A program made the position numbers and the translations under genes. The notes below the pieces were generated by a model. That model was not told the origin of the DNA and made no database searches. It saw nothing but the letters and a program-made list of their open reading frames with translations. From positions 205,170-269,169 of the forward strand of contig JAKUCV010007142.1 of the NCBI GenBank assembly GCA_028386065.3: a DNA stretch of 64,000 bases, given 5' to 3'. Positions 11,718 to 23,880 of this stretch are shown here, one piece after another. The first letter of the stretch is position 1; each line of letters starts with the position of its first letter. Source of the stretch: Turnera subulata. Lineage: Eukaryota > Streptophyta > Magnoliopsida > Malpighiales > Passifloraceae.

Positions 11718-12883
11718 TTTGCTACTCTGGTACTGGATCCACTATATCCATGTGCGACTCACGCTGAAATTACTATATTTTGTCTCTCATTCATGTGAGT
11801 TGTATATAATGGAAAATGTTCTAATTTCTCATTGCTTTTCCTAAAAATAAATATTTTACAAAAGAATCTATAAATAAAACAATCGAGACACATCACAGGC
11901 TACAGGAAGAGGCAAGTATATTTTCTGTGAGGAGGTCAGCCCCTCTAATTTTGCATGCAGGAATGGGTTCATTTTAATATTGGCTTGGTATCCAGTGTGT
12001 GTTGCACAATGAAGTAATGGAAAAGGTGGACCACAGCATAGTTCCTCACATAATATGAAAATTTAGAACGGTGCCCAATTAGGAACAGGTAGGTACCAAA
12101 TATATATATAGGAGATGTACTATCTGTTAATTGGTGATTGGCTCATTGGTCATATTGATTGAAAAGTAGCTCAAATTTTAGAAAAAGGTAGGTAAAGAAT
12201 TCTGGGAGGAGGAGGATGTTCAGGGGGGGAAGGCTGGGAATTTAGCATTGTGTGACCCAAAACATCCCAAAGTGCTCATTGGCGCAGATAGGATTACTAG
12301 ATAGTAGTACTGCTACTAATTGACAACAACTTCAACTTGGATGAAGGAATAAACAAAGAACGTACAAAAAAAAAGTGTAACTGTAAATATGTATATATGT
12401 ATCATATCATGGACAAGGGTGATGTGAAAGAGAGGAAGATCTAAGGTCAATAATCTTCTCTTTTCTCTTTCACAGAGACTACACAATAAGAAATAACTGA
12501 CCAAAATAAAATGATCAGAGAAAGAGACAGATGCAAGAAAGTACGGCCAAAAAAATGAAGCAGAAACCAGCTGAGCTCAACTTCTGTCTACAGTCCAAAG
12601 CTACAAGCTGGTCTAGTCAAACCTAAACAGGGGAGAAAAAAACTAAAAAGAAACCAAAAAAACTACAGTAAACCTAACAAAACCAAAAAGGTTGTTAGGG
12701 TTTTTTAATGTCCAGGAGATTTCCGGGGACTCTTGAGCAATCCCACTGTAAAATCCTCCTCCATTGTTGTATGTCTGCCAATTTTTTTTTTTCACACGCA
12801 AGAAAACCTGTGCGCACGTGCGAGCATCCAAAGAAAGAAAAAAACCCTGTTTGTACCATAATACTACCACCGATTTATACCTA
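11718..12883. other. Spacer and probable NCED 3' flank
   Basis: No gene, repeat or element boundary was recognised. The NCED 3' untranslated region should lie in the last few hundred bases, transcribed leftward. I saw no clear AATAAA on the minus strand, so the cleavage site cannot be placed. Confidence 0.5.
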
Positions 12884-14698
12884 CTACGCCTGATTCGCCA
12901 AATCCTTGGAGTCTATGAAGGTGCCATGAAATCCATATGGCACCCTTGAAGGCAACTTAACTGTAGCTTCCAACTTCAAATTCATGGCGTTCACTATGTG
13001 AAGCTCAGATTTCCATGTCTTCTCGTCGTGAACGAAAGCAAGAATGTACCCATCATCTTCCCTTTCACTTGTAGGATCTCTAGGCAGGAAAAGTGGCTCG
13101 CCACCATATTTTTTGTCACCATACATGTAATTTTTCACCTCCCCTGTAAAAAGATCAACTTTTGCAAAACCAGACACCTTAGGCCACGGCTCTGCAATGG
13201 CCAGGTAAGCGTATTGAGTCTTCCTCCCTAACCGGTTCCGGTTCACCATCCCTGCTTCTAAATTCATGTGAGCGGAATCTTGAATTATTGGGCGGCGCGT
13301 GGACTTACCCGTCTTGAGATTGAGCCTGATTTCTGATAACACACTCTTTAGGCTCTCCTCGCTTTCGTTGAAAATGGAGTCTGCTGGAGTCATGCAGGAC
13401 CCAATCACCACCACATCCTCTGATTCCGGCTCTTCCCATGCATTCCAGAGATGGAAGCAGAAAGTCTCCGGTGACTCGACCCAGATTATGTCATCGGCAT
13501 TCTTTGCATTCTTTGCCAGAATCCCAAACCGAGACACCTTGTCCTTGTCATAAATAACAGGAGACCCGCCTCTTACCAATTCCTGAAGCTTGAACACCAC
13601 TTGCTGATCAGGGATCACCACGAAATTCTCAGTGATTGCGAAGTCGTGCATCATGGTTGGCACCGGGAGATGGATATCAACGTCTGGGGATTTCTGGCCG
13701 TCAGGGGAGAATCTGAAGTATTTGAGATAAGGCTTCTTGATGACATCGTAGCTCAAGGCGAAGAGCTCTTTGGTTACAGGGTCAACCTTGGGGTGAGCAA
13801 TCATTGTGTTCTTGAGCTGGCCATCGAAATCGTATCTGCCAACCGTTTCAAGATCACCGCTGGGAGTGACGCGAACTTGGTAAGGAAGATCATCCTCGGA
13901 CATGGCAAGAAGCCTGTCGTGGAAGTAAACCAAGCCGGCGTTGGCGACGCCAGTTCCTTTGCTGTGATCAATAAGCCCGCATAGTCCTCTGGCGAAGAAA
14001 AGGAGCAATCTTGCTACCCCACTGTGCCCGTGTAGCTCCCCAATTGCTTTAGGGAACACTGGCCTACCCAACATTTTCTCTTGCTTCAGCCTCTCTGTTT
14101 CGGTGAAACGGCAGGCGTAGCTTGCTTTCCCGTTGTCAATGGTCACGGCGTGGACCATGCCGTCCCCGTCGAACAAGTGGTGCCCGGCCACCGGCTCGAA
14201 GAGCGGGTTGCCGCCGTTCCGGACATAGACTCCGTTAATGCATTCGGGGATGGTGCCGGAGACTTGGAGGCTCCGCCGGACGGGCTGTTCCGGCACCGGG
14301 GAGAAGTTACCGGCGATTTGGACTTGTGGGTCGGCGGTCTTGGGGAGTGGGTGTTGGCGCTCGCGTGAGACCAACGCGCCTTCCGCCATGTCGAGGGCCA
14401 AGGCCGCTGCTTTTTGGAGCAAGTTCCACTTAGAGGGCTGGTGGTGGTGGGTTTTAGGAGTGTCTTCTTTTGGGATTACGGGGGTTTGGTAAGGTTGGTT
14501 TGGGAAATGAAGGACTGAGGGAGTGTTCAAGGCGCAGTAAATGCGATTTCTTTTACTACTGGTGCTCTTGCTCTTGGAGAAGGAGATGGAGCCCAGCTCC
14601 AGGGCAGAAGAGGAGGGAGAGAGGGGATGGTTGCGGATTTGTGTTGTGGCCCAACTACTGCAGTTGGGAGCTCTAGTAGGAGGAGTAGTAGTAGCCAT
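12884..14698 (-). CDS. NCED: 9-cis-epoxycarotenoid dioxygenase (ABA biosynthesis), 604 aa
   Basis: The enzyme cleaves 9-cis-violaxanthin or 9-cis-neoxanthin at the 11,12 bond to give xanthoxin, the committed step of abscisic acid synthesis in plastids. Numbered from the ATG at 14698, residues 1 to ~55 are Ser/Thr-rich with few acids, like a chloroplast transit peptide. A helix near 90-112 ([18 protein letters not shown]) matches the amphipathic thylakoid-binding helix of NCEDs. The four iron-binding histidines are H302 (IAHPKVD), H351 (MMHDFAI), H416 (FHLWNAW) and H591 (GFHGTF). Second-shell glutamates E268, E481 and E534 are present. Length and lack of introns fit the NCED3/VP14 branch. The frame extends two codons upstream, but that codon is TTG; the ATG in GACCATGGC context is preferred. 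The stop is TAG at 12884-12886. The ORF is undamaged, unlike its surroundings. Confidence 0.97.
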   Translation of the reverse strand: MATTTPPTRAPNCSSWATTQIRNHPLSPSSSALELGSISFSKSKSTSSKRNRIYCALNTPSVLHFPNQPYQTPVIPKEDTPKTHHHQPSKWNLLQKAAALALDMAEGALVSRERQHPLPKTADPQVQIAGNFSPVPEQPVRRSLQVSGTIPECINGVYVRNGGNPLFEPVAGHHLFDGDGMVHAVTIDNGKASYACRFTETERLKQEKMLGRPVFPKAIGELHGHSGVARLLLFFARGLCGLIDHSKGTGVANAGLVYFHDRLLAMSEDDLPYQVRVTPSGDLETVGRYDFDGQLKNTMIAHPKVDPVTKELFALSYDVIKKPYLKYFRFSPDGQKSPDVDIHLPVPTMMHDFAITENFVVIPDQQVVFKLQELVRGGSPVIYDKDKVSRFGILAKNAKNADDIIWVESPETFCFHLWNAWEEPESEDVVVIGSCMTPADSIFNESEESLKSVLSEIRLNLKTGKSTRRPIIQDSAHMNLEAGMVNRNRLGRKTQYAYLAIAEPWPKVSGFAKVDLFTGEVKNYMYGDKKYGGEPLFLPRDPTSEREDDGYILAFVHDEKTWKSELHIVNAMNLKLEATVKLPSRVPYGFHGTFIDSKDLANQA

Positions 14699-14827
14699 GG
14701 TCAAAATATATTTGTGTTGTGTGTGGGTTTTGCCTCAGATTTTGATCCCAACCGAAACTTCTCACTTTGGTATATGTGCTTTTGGATTGTTGTTTACTCC
14801 ACAAAAGGAGCAAAGAAAGAGTGAAGA

Positions 14828-14898
14828 GGAGGAGAGAGAAGGGGGGGAGAGTTGGGGAGTTTTGGGGGAGGGATGGAGAGGGAAAATGGGTATAAATA
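14828..14898 (-). promoter_or_regulatory. NCED core promoter: TATA box and pyrimidine patch
   Basis: On the minus strand TATTTATA (14898-14891) lies about 190 bp upstream of the NCED ATG. It is followed toward the gene by a strongly C/T-rich tract (14878-14828), the Y-patch often seen around plant transcription starts. A start near 14860 would give a leader of about 160 nt. Confidence 0.65.
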
Positions 14899-14970
14899 GG
14901 GGATGGAGTGAGGGGGTGAAAGAGAGCGTTTTGTTTGTATGGAGGTCCACCTCAGAAATCCGCGGGGAGA

Positions 14971-14978
14971 CCACGTGG
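14971..14978 (-). promoter_or_regulatory. G-box / ABRE upstream of NCED
   Basis: CCACGTGG is a perfect palindromic G-box with the ACGT core, about 75 bp upstream of the TATA box. This is the class of site bound by bZIP (ABF/AREB) and bHLH factors, and NCED genes are known targets of stress and ABA signalling. Confidence 0.6.
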
Positions 14979-15605
14979 TGGATTGATTTTATGGAAAGAG
15001 CACTTTGTGGGGGGGATTGACATTACTACAAACCTTCTCACTGAATGCTGCAAAAAAATTAAATAGGAAAGGGCCAAACATGCATTCCGGCTGTTGTTTC
15101 TCATGCCTGGATGTGGGGCACCATCCCCCCCTCCCCCTCCCCACACCCTTAACACNCCCCCCCCAAAAAAAAACAACATACGATGTAGTATTACAGATAT
15201 ATATGCCATTTCTTTTTTTGTTTTTGCTTCGCTAGAAAGAATAAGAAAAAGACATTTTGGGTAGGGTGTTTTGGCCATGGATGGGAACTACATAATTGGA
15301 GCAAGCGCAGAAAATTAGGGACCAATAAGCGCATGGATTAATATACGGTCAAAAAAAGACACACACCACCTTAATTACATGGGAAGAAAACGACAACATA
15401 TTTCTTCACATTTCCAAAATGGAAGCTTTCTTTCGTCAGTTAAAAAAAGAATTAACAAAGATATAGTATTAGCTTCTTTCTTTCTGCTAAACTTACAACT
15501 AAGTAAAAAAAAAAAAAAGAAAAGAAAAGAAAAAGAAGTTTGGTACAAACTCCGCGTTCTTGCCTCTTCCTGACGCAGGTTCACACTCGAAGACAACAAC
15601 AAAGC

Positions 15606-15619
15606 CCGACCCACGTGGC
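15606..15619 (+). promoter_or_regulatory. Composite DRE (CCGAC) and ABRE (ACGTGGC) upstream of NCED
   Basis: CCGAC is directly followed by CCACGTGGC. DRE/CRT sites (DREB/CBF factors) and ABREs (ABF factors) are known to act together in dehydration-responsive promoters. The site lies about 0.9 kb upstream of the NCED ATG. Function is inferred from motif and position. Confidence 0.45.
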
Positions 15620-17122
15620 GGTTATATGAAGCCTATGAGCAACGAAATCTTGGTCCACAACCAATAGCCCCCACACCCTCACTCTCATACACAAAAATAA
15701 AGAATAGCAAGCAAGAAAAAAAAAAAAAAAGACACAAGCACACAGTCCCTCTCCTTCTCCACATATGCACACACACATGATCCCCCCCCCCCCCCCAACC
15801 CAAGCAATTGCACACTAGAGAGATATGCAAGTGCCTTCCTTCTTCCCTATCAACATCCTCGACCCCATCTCTGCCTTTCTCCTTAGGCCTAGCACATTCC
15901 CGGCACCAATCACTTGCTTATATTTCCCTTTCTTTTGCCCGTTTGTCTGGCTTCATTCTATTGGTCATGTTCTTTTGTTCCTCTGATTTGTTGAAATTGC
16001 TAATAATACTGTCTGTGTCTGCCTATCTGCGGCTGCTGCTGCTCAATAACAAATTACCAAACTTGATCAATATTGTTTCACACATATCTAGATTTTTTCC
16101 TGTGAAAGTTACTTCAAGGCGGTGCTGCAAGCATGCTAGCTAGCTCTTACATCCCAACAATATCCAGTAGCAAACATGAAAATTATGTCCGTATCCCTCT
16201 AAAACTATAGCTGAATAGGATGTGAGATTAACAATATTGTCCATGTGAAACAATACTTCCCTAAGTAGATAATTTCAAAAGTGATGCTTTTTCAGCAAGG
16301 ATATCCAATTTCTCGCCATGAGTTAATTGTGTTTAAAGATTCCCAGGGCCTAACACGCTATAAAAAGAGTAGTTCACATTAATACAGTCAATGGGTTCAG
16401 ATTTTTTTTTCTACAAAAATTAACTACATTTCTTGGACTAGAGAGTCTCAGTCGCCAAAAGATTCAATATTTGCTTGCTCCAGTTTAAGGAAACAAGCTT
16501 TATATATCTACTATACTACTTAATTAATTGTTCTTTATTTGACCAGTAGCTTCTATTTCAGATACGAATACCAAAAAAATAAAACTCTTTTCCCACCAAA
16601 TTAAGGATTCCAATGGACACCTACTTTGTTTGATGAATGAAAATCAAGCCGCTTGTTGATTAGTAATTAAAAACCACAATTGTCATGATATTCATGCATG
16701 ACCTGAAGAAAATTAAAAAAATAAAATCTTCAGGTGAAGCTTCATTGGCAGTTTCCTGCTCGAAAAAACTGTCTTCTATCTTTCTACAGATTTAGCACAA
16801 TAAAGGGCTTCACGTTTTCTACTGGTGAAAGGGTAGTTGTAGGGTTAATAATATGGAATCAAACACCTGCTTGTTTGTTAAACCGTCATATCTGCTGTAC
16901 TTGTCAGCGATCCATATCACCATAAATACATAAACAGCATATTTTTTGAGATAACATCAACCTTATGACCATCACACATTGTTTGATCTTTAGCTAGAAC
17001 AAAGATGATGTTGGAATCTTGTTCTATGAGGTCCCTCAATCAACCATCTATGCAATGGAACAGACTCAAATTCCACAGTTGCTGCCTTTAATACGAAAGA
17101 TGAGGCCATTAATGTCCCTAAA

Positions 17123-17242
17123 ATGGCAGATGGGTTTGATGCTACTGCATTGTATTGGATTTTAGTGTGCTTATCTTGCTATGTTTGCATGGCTGCGGTC
17201 CAAGGCCAAGACCCATTTGAGACCTATCGTCGCGGGCCATGA
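17123..17242 (+). CDS. Possible 39-aa small ORF with a hydrophobic segment (doubtful)
   Basis: An ATG-to-TGA frame encodes a short acidic N-terminus, a hydrophobic stretch (ALYWILVCLSCYVCMAAV) and a hydrophilic tail (QGQDPFETYRRGP). The arrangement looks like a signal anchor with a small exposed tail. I do not recognise the family, and no promoter, neighbour or conservation supports it. It may equally be chance or a decayed exon. Confidence 0.15.
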   Translation: MADGFDATALYWILVCLSCYVCMAAVQGQDPFETYRRGP

Positions 17243-19389
17243 CCACAAGAGGATGAAAACGATACCTGATGGAGGTATCATTTTCCTTCTAGTTCTAGGA
17301 TTGATGAGATTGCCCTTTCCATTGTTTTATCCTGCTTCTATTATGGATTATTCAAAGACAGGAAAAACCCATATAAACTAGAAATTTAATTTCCTGAATC
17401 CATCTTGCAATGAATTGTTTTTTCTTGAATATTTAACAACCGAAGAAGAAGAGAGTTTTTTTTTGTATGAAATGGGAGTACATAGCTTTTTGCTGTCTGT
17501 TTTGGTTCTTTGTGGACAATATATACAAGCCACAGCAAGCTATGGTCCAAAAAAGTATCAGGACCAAAGAATAAATAGAAACCCAGAAACAACATCAAGG
17601 ATTCGTCATGAGTAACTTTGTTTAAGAGTTCTTTTTGGTAAATATCTTTCCTTCTACGTACATAGGGAGCCAAACGAAAGTTAGGCGTCCGAATTATAAA
17701 CAGCATTGCATATCTGGTTCCATTGTCATTTTCTCAGAGCATATCTCTTTTAGACAGATTTTTTGTTGCTCTTTGACAAATCATCTCCCTTTCCCTCTGT
17801 CTCTATGGACTATATAATAACAATACCAAGTTACAACATCCAATCACCAGCTTCCAGGCTACTCTTACCCTTTTGTAGTTATAACAATAATTTACTAAAA
17901 AAATCAGGTCGTATACAATATAATTTTAGCACGCCTTTCACCATTGTCACGGATGATGACTCTAAAACAGCAGTTAGTGCCCTTTTTTTTTTTTGATTGA
18001 TTTTAATAATAGTCCATATGGAAGTTAAAATGGACAGATATATATAATTGCTCTCCCTTTTGTCGCAAAACCATCTGTTGTTTGATCTTGAAATAATGCT
18101 CTGCTAATGCAACTAGATAGCGGATAACGTTGTAATGCAAGTAGAGATCAATCCTTGCGCTGTCTGTTACCTGGGGGCCACATTCAAGAACATATTACCG
18201 CATGAGACAAAGAATGTCTCAAAGTCTGCTAATCTTAAGAACTCAAAGCAACCCAGCTTTCAGATAATTTTTCTTTTGCTAAATTTTTTAATTCGTATAA
18301 GATGCAATACATGTCCACGATGGGTTTAGAGTAATCTTGAACCCCTCAATTTTCCTTATGTTCACATCTTCCACATACCTTTACACATAGTCTTTGTCAA
18401 GATTAGTCAACCAAATTTTTACATTCGTTGTTGCTTGGGTAGAGTATGCCTGACTATATTGATGCTGGCAGCTAGAAAATCAAGTCATGTCTTGTTCAAA
18501 TTTTTTTTTTTGGATTTGGAACTCATCCAATTCGTTGGGTCTATACAGGAGATTGGTCGGTCCAAAAGGAACTTTTTTTTAAAAAAAAAAAATCAGACTA
18601 TCAAAGTTCTTGAAAGTCATCAATTGCTATGCGTAGAAGCAAGGAAATGTTGGATAAATTGTCAAATACAGATTTCAATATATTATCCCATTTGGAAAGA
18701 TGAGAGAGTACATGGGGATGAATCTACTTTTTCACTGTTAAAATAATTTGTGTACGACTCTTGTTTATAGGATGGTAAACACGATACGAAAAGAGACTAA
18801 CACTAATCAACTGTCACTTTCAACAGGAAGGGATGATAATCAACAGTGAGTTTCACTAAAAGCTCAATTCGGTTTCACAACCGAAAATTGAAATCTTTTC
18901 TACAAGTCAGAACATGAAATAATATTTTGTCCACTAAGTTTAGGCTAATGATTGTTGATGCATTTCGATGACTACTTGAAGTAGTAGTGATAATTCACAA
19001 GCCAACAACCTCCAGTATCAGGTTATGAAAAAGGACACCAATACGCCACATTAGCACAATTGGAAACGATGAAACAAAATACATTAATAAGCGTCTCATG
19101 CAACTTGTTGGCAAATTATATACATGGAAGTTCCACTTTTGAACCTTCACGCCAATTCTTATCCATTGGCAGGAAATTAAAAGATGGAGATACATTGCCT
19201 GCCGATTTGTAAAGTGTCCAATAATATACCAACACAAATCAATTCTGGAGTTGAAGGACTTCAATATGTCTTCCCCTCCATTGCAACTTGTCGAGCTGCA
19301 TATGAATTATGATGTTGCTCTTTTTTTACAGTGAGATAGATAATTCTGACAAAATGTAAATAATATCTGCGTTGAAGACTTTTGGCTTC

Positions 19390-19426
19390 AGGGGTGGGGG
19401 GGGCACAGGGAGGGGGGATGGGGGCC
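19390..19426 (+). other. G-rich tract with quadruplex potential
   Basis: At least four runs of three or more G (GGGG, a run of eight, GGG, GGGGGG, GGGGG) lie within 37 bases. That satisfies the usual G-quadruplex pattern on the plus strand. No adjacent gene gives it a role. Confidence 0.55.
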
Positions 19427-21842
19427 ATCCATACACTACTAGTTGGGTACGATGACAGATTGGCTCCGGGAGAGACAAATGTCCGTCAAATATTGTGTCC
19501 AACTTGCCCAACAATTGTAGCAGTTTTGTGGGAAATGCTTCCAATTATGTAATTGGTGAGGCCATTATACCAATTACTTCCCTTGAATGCTACGATGCGA
19601 ACATGTGTAGTCTCTTCTTGTCAAACCCATCAAAAAGGTCTCTGGCCTATTTATACCTGACAGATTGACATTTGACACTTGAAAAAACTTGCCTGCAATC
19701 CACTTGTAAAGAATGAAGCGACGTCTCATTAGCCAGCCAACCAATCAAAACCCACCCCAGTATAAGTAGCCCTCGTGATATTTGCACAAATAATACTGCT
19801 TCATTGTGGAGTGGCCCTTCCACGCAATAATGCCTTTTGGATATATATGTTTTGTAACTGTTGCTCTTTTTTCTTTTTTTTCTTGGGGTCAATGGCAACT
19901 GTTGCTCTTTGATATTTTTAGTATCACTTTATATTTCTTTTTTAATATTAAAGAGTATCCAAACTAACAACGGACTAATTTTCTAAAATGAGACTAGAGG
20001 CATTATCTTTGTGAAGTGGGATCATTATTAACAGCACCATTATTTCCACAAAAACTCCGAATCCTGAATTTTAGGATTGAAAATGCATATGCTTTACCTA
20101 TGCAGGCAGTGCTAGTTGGTTAGTAGCAGTCTATATAATTAAGATGAAACAAAAAGTATCATTATATTTAGTGGTAAGCAGTCCATGATGACGAGCTCCA
20201 TTATTTTAATTAATGATTCGATAACCACTAATCCTTGATTGTTAAGGCTTTTCGTCTCATTAATTATACATGTCCAAAGTTTAATCGTCGTCTATGATAT
20301 AATCAATGAAACTGCAAGTATCATCATATATATTACTACTCGTGCATGATCCATCCGTCCTGAAGATTCACATGGTTACCAATTATCATACATCTTCATT
20401 TAGCCGCACCTTTGGGGTTATATATGAATCCTGATCCGAGGTAGGATTTTTCATGTTCTGTCTGCTAATCATAAACCAACCTGAGGAATCGGCTAATTAG
20501 CATGTATGAATTAATTAATCCCTAAAGCTAAATTATTCTGTGGAAGGAACATGACTATTTGATTAAGTTGGCATAAAAAAGAACATGACTTGTGGTATTT
20601 GATTAAGTTGGCAGTTAGAGGTTGGTTGTGGTCGTTGGCACATGCAAGGGTGATTTCTATTATCAGGAACATGAGACCACTTTGCCAATGGAACATAATC
20701 TAGGAAAAGATCGGCTATGGAATTTGATATACTCCCGCTTGGTCAATCATTACTGAGTGATCATCGAGCTTGCAAATTGATAACATGGAACCGGGCTAAT
20801 AGCAACCTATCCTTTTTTGGCATTTATCTGGTAAACTTAGTTATATGGACCATTAGTTAGAGATCTAAAGCCTCTTTCCATGGGGGAGAAGGAGAAAAAT
20901 AATTATCACTAAACAGTCAGAATCCATGACCCATGGAAAATCACATGTTTGACAATTATTGGAAATCTTAGTTTAGAATCCTCAACGAGTGGGTAGTTTG
21001 ATGGATGATTAGTTTAGCTCTTTTGTTTTATGTATATGGATATATAGTTGTTACAGTACCTAATGGGCTAATAGTATCACTTCAAGTTGTTTTCAAACTA
21101 CTTGTGGAGTATATACAGGCTTTTAGTATCTCGATTCTAGACGTGATAGGATCAATTACCAAATATAAAACTGGCATTGATATTCTCAGTTAGGAAAATA
21201 TAATTGGAAGGGATGGAAGAGAATAAACAAAGAGAGAAGTTTGTAGCCAACACTAGTATAGTACAGTGACATTTCACTTAGAAAGGGATCATTGGTTCCC
21301 ACGCAATTTTGGAATTTTTATGTACCAAAAAAATAGAGAGAAGTTTGTATCTTTCGCACCACTAGGGATGGTAGAGAGGCGGAGATTATACAGGAATAGG
21401 AATCCCCGCCCCATCTCCATCCCCATTCCCTGTGGCGGGGGAATTTGGTTCCCATCCTCACTCCCCGCACTCCCTATGAATTTTTGCGGATTCCCACGAC
21501 TCAAATTATTTATTTTAAATATTTTATAATTTTTACCACTTGGAAACTTGAAATTTAGTTTCAAATAGTTACAAAATACATATTAATGCTAGTGTCAATA
21601 CAAAATATATATTACTATCTAATACTACATATTACCAAAAAAAATCAACAACTAACATGATAAAGGAAAATACAGTAAAGTAAGTGAATTGAAGTAAAGT
21701 TGTGGTATATATTATATTATCCTTTTACCTTTTTTATTTATAAAAATCCGAACTTGAAATATATATATTTACATATGGAGTAATTAGAAGGATAAAATCG
21801 TTATTTTATATTTTCGTGGGCCCCCATAGGGTGGGTACTATG

Positions 21843-23682
21843 TGTGAACACCCAAACTTGACCCACGATTTATTCTATTTTTGAGTTATAAATATATTTA
21901 TGTCTTTAATTAATGAGATGATTTGATTATTGGCATGAGTATTTTTGTGATTTAATGTGGTAGAATAAGGATATTTTATTTATTTATTACTTTCTATTTA
22001 TTTTTGCCCTTTATTATTTATTTAATTTGGATTTTAAATAGATATTAAGTTCGGGCCAATAAGATATGAATCCTCTAGAGATGTTAGCCCATTTAAACGC
22101 ATGGCCTGCAACTAATTTTAATCCTAATTTTCGAAGAAATTTGGGATTAAATATGTATTTTGCTTATTTAGTGTTTTTATGGTTATTTTAATAGAAAAGA
22201 TGAATAATTTGATGTGTAATTGATAAAGAGAAAAAGTGGTGGAGTAGGAGACAAGTTTACGGTGTTTTTTGGGACAAGGAATATTCTAGAAGGCGTGGAA
22301 ACCAACTAGAAATCGGATTGGAGGAGAACAAGTAAGAAAAGAGGAAAGATTGCGCAATCGGTGGCGGACATGTCCGCCGCCACCGGCGAGCTTTGAGGGG
22401 TGACCGCCAGGCCCTAGCGGTCGTCACGACATGACCGCCGGGGCTATGGCGGTCATTGGTTCCAGAATCTTCTTTTTCCCTCTTTTTCTAATTCCTAGCC
22501 CATAACCGTCAGATTTAGGGGGTTTAATCTTGACCCTTCGATAGTTAGGACGACCCCCTCAACACTATAAATAGACCCCTCATTACACATAAGAAGGACA
22601 CACATTAGAATTATTCTCTACACATCATAAGCTTAGAGTGCTTGGAGAACCCCTAGTTCTTTGAGCTTAGAAATCGTTTTAGGAGCTAATATTCTGGAGA
22701 AATCTCGTGGAGAGGAGTAGCAACAACCCAGTAGCAAGAGGAGAGCAAGAAAGAGGCCAATCGGAGCAAATCGTTAGAGAGAAGAGTGCAAACCGGAGAG
22801 GAGTATTCTTCCCTGCACAGTCTTGGGAAAATCACGATATCTCGAGCTACAAACATCGGATTGTTGCCTTCTTGGTGTCTCTGGAAAGCTGAGAGAGAGA
22901 GAGAGATCTAAAACTTTACTATTGATGCCAGAAGCTGATTCGGCCTCCTTTACTACCAGTTTCCGATTAAAGCCGGTTCAAGATTCTGTTGAGAAGCGAA
23001 AAGCTAACAAGACCGAGAGGATGGGCTTCAAGAGGTAATCCTAAACCTTTTAAATCGATTTTTTCTGCTGTGTTGAGTTGCTGTGATGCTATTGATGATG
23101 ATGCTTTGATTGTTGCATAAATCCATATTAGAACTATGTGGCTTTGACCCCGGTCACCCGGGTACGTAGGTAGTCCCGGTCTGAAAACGGGATGCAAGCC
23201 AAATTTTGTGTTTCTTTTCCTTTTTACTCTGTTGATGTGATGTGTCGTGTTGTGTTGCTTTCTTGTCGTGATGTTTTGTGTCGTTGCTGTGTTGTTGTGT
23301 GATGCCATGTAAGAACTACATGAGCTTTGAATCCGATCGCCGGAGTACGCAGGTGGATTCTAGTGGTGGAATCTCATGCTCAATTATGTGTTTATTTTCT
23401 ATTTTGCCTTTTCTTTCGTTTTTTTTCTCTCTTGTTTGTTGTTTATGCATGAGGCATACGTTAATCTTCAATTGCACACGATTTCGCCCCAAGATGGATG
23501 GGTGCCTAACACCTTCCCATCTATGACGAACCGTCGAATCCTACATCTTTGGGACGCTATGACTGGTTGTTGTGGGTAATGGATGTCAAGGTTTTTTCCT
23601 GAATTTTTTCCTTAATAAGATTCGGGTGGCGACTCATTTGATGCAGTGAGGGATTAAATTAATTTTTGGTCAGATCCTCGCA
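21843..23682 (+). repeat. Solo LTR A (1840 bp), Ty3/Gypsy Tat-like
   Basis: It starts TGTGAACACCC and ends CCTCGCA, flanked by a 5-bp duplication CTATG (21838-21842 and 23683-23687), with no internal region: a solo LTR left by LTR-LTR recombination. TATAAATA at 22566 marks the promoter. The phrase GGTGGCGACTC near its end, GTGCCTAACACCTTCCC and the paired GTACG texts resemble LTRs of the Tat/Ogre lineage (from memory of the family). It sits inside the hAT MITE and is therefore younger. Confidence 0.88.
22363..22573 (+). promoter_or_regulatory. Three GC-rich dyads upstream of the solo LTR A TATA box
   Basis: Dyad 1 is the perfect palindrome GGCGGACATGTCCGCC (22363-22378). Dyad 2 is GACCGC with GCGGTC (22402-22422). 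Dyad 3 is ATGACCGCC with GGCGGTCAT around 8 bases (22431-22456). Centres are 41.5 and 31.5 bp apart, near 4 and 3 helical turns. TATAAATA follows at 22566-22573. The related solo LTR B keeps dyad 3. Confidence 0.6.
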
Positions 23683-23880
23683 CTATGATCCCCATCCCTA
23701 TCCCCAAATTAGTCTCGGGTTGAAAATCCTCACATCCCCATCCCCATCCCCAAGGCGGGGAATCCCTGCGGATCTCCGCGTCAGTGGGGATTTTTGCCAT
23801 CCTTACGCACCACATGAAAACTAGTCTAAATCTGCTTGAACTGAATCAGTCATCTCAATAAATTTATATTGTCTAACTTC

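Larger units (their letters stand above)
15620..21354. other. Long spacer between NCED promoter and the next element
   Basis: The region is mostly AT-rich with homopolymer runs (A or T tracts, and a C run at 15782-15797). I found no complete gene, transposon boundary or RNA gene. An unresolved base (N) sits just upstream at 15157. Two small items are listed separately: a 39-codon ORF at 17123 and a G-rich tract near 19390. Confidence 0.5.
21363..23805 (+). mobile_element. hAT-type MITE split by a solo LTR
   Basis: The ends are short inverted repeats (TAGGGATGG left, CCATCCTTA right) flanked by a perfect 8-bp duplication CGCACCAC (21355-21362 and 23806-23813), diagnostic of hAT. Both subterminal regions are rich in CCCCATCCCC-type repeats in opposite orientation. 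Without the inserted LTR and one copy of its 5-bp TSD the element is about 600 bp, with no coding potential. Confidence 0.9.

Noticed and set aside
13299..14676. Several plus-strand frames across the NCED locus
   Set aside because: They are shadows of the NCED coding sequence on the opposite strand and have no domain content.
14699..14704. Extension of NCED by two codons to 14704
   Set aside because: The upstream codon is TTG on the coding strand. The ATG at 14698 in a strong context is the better start.
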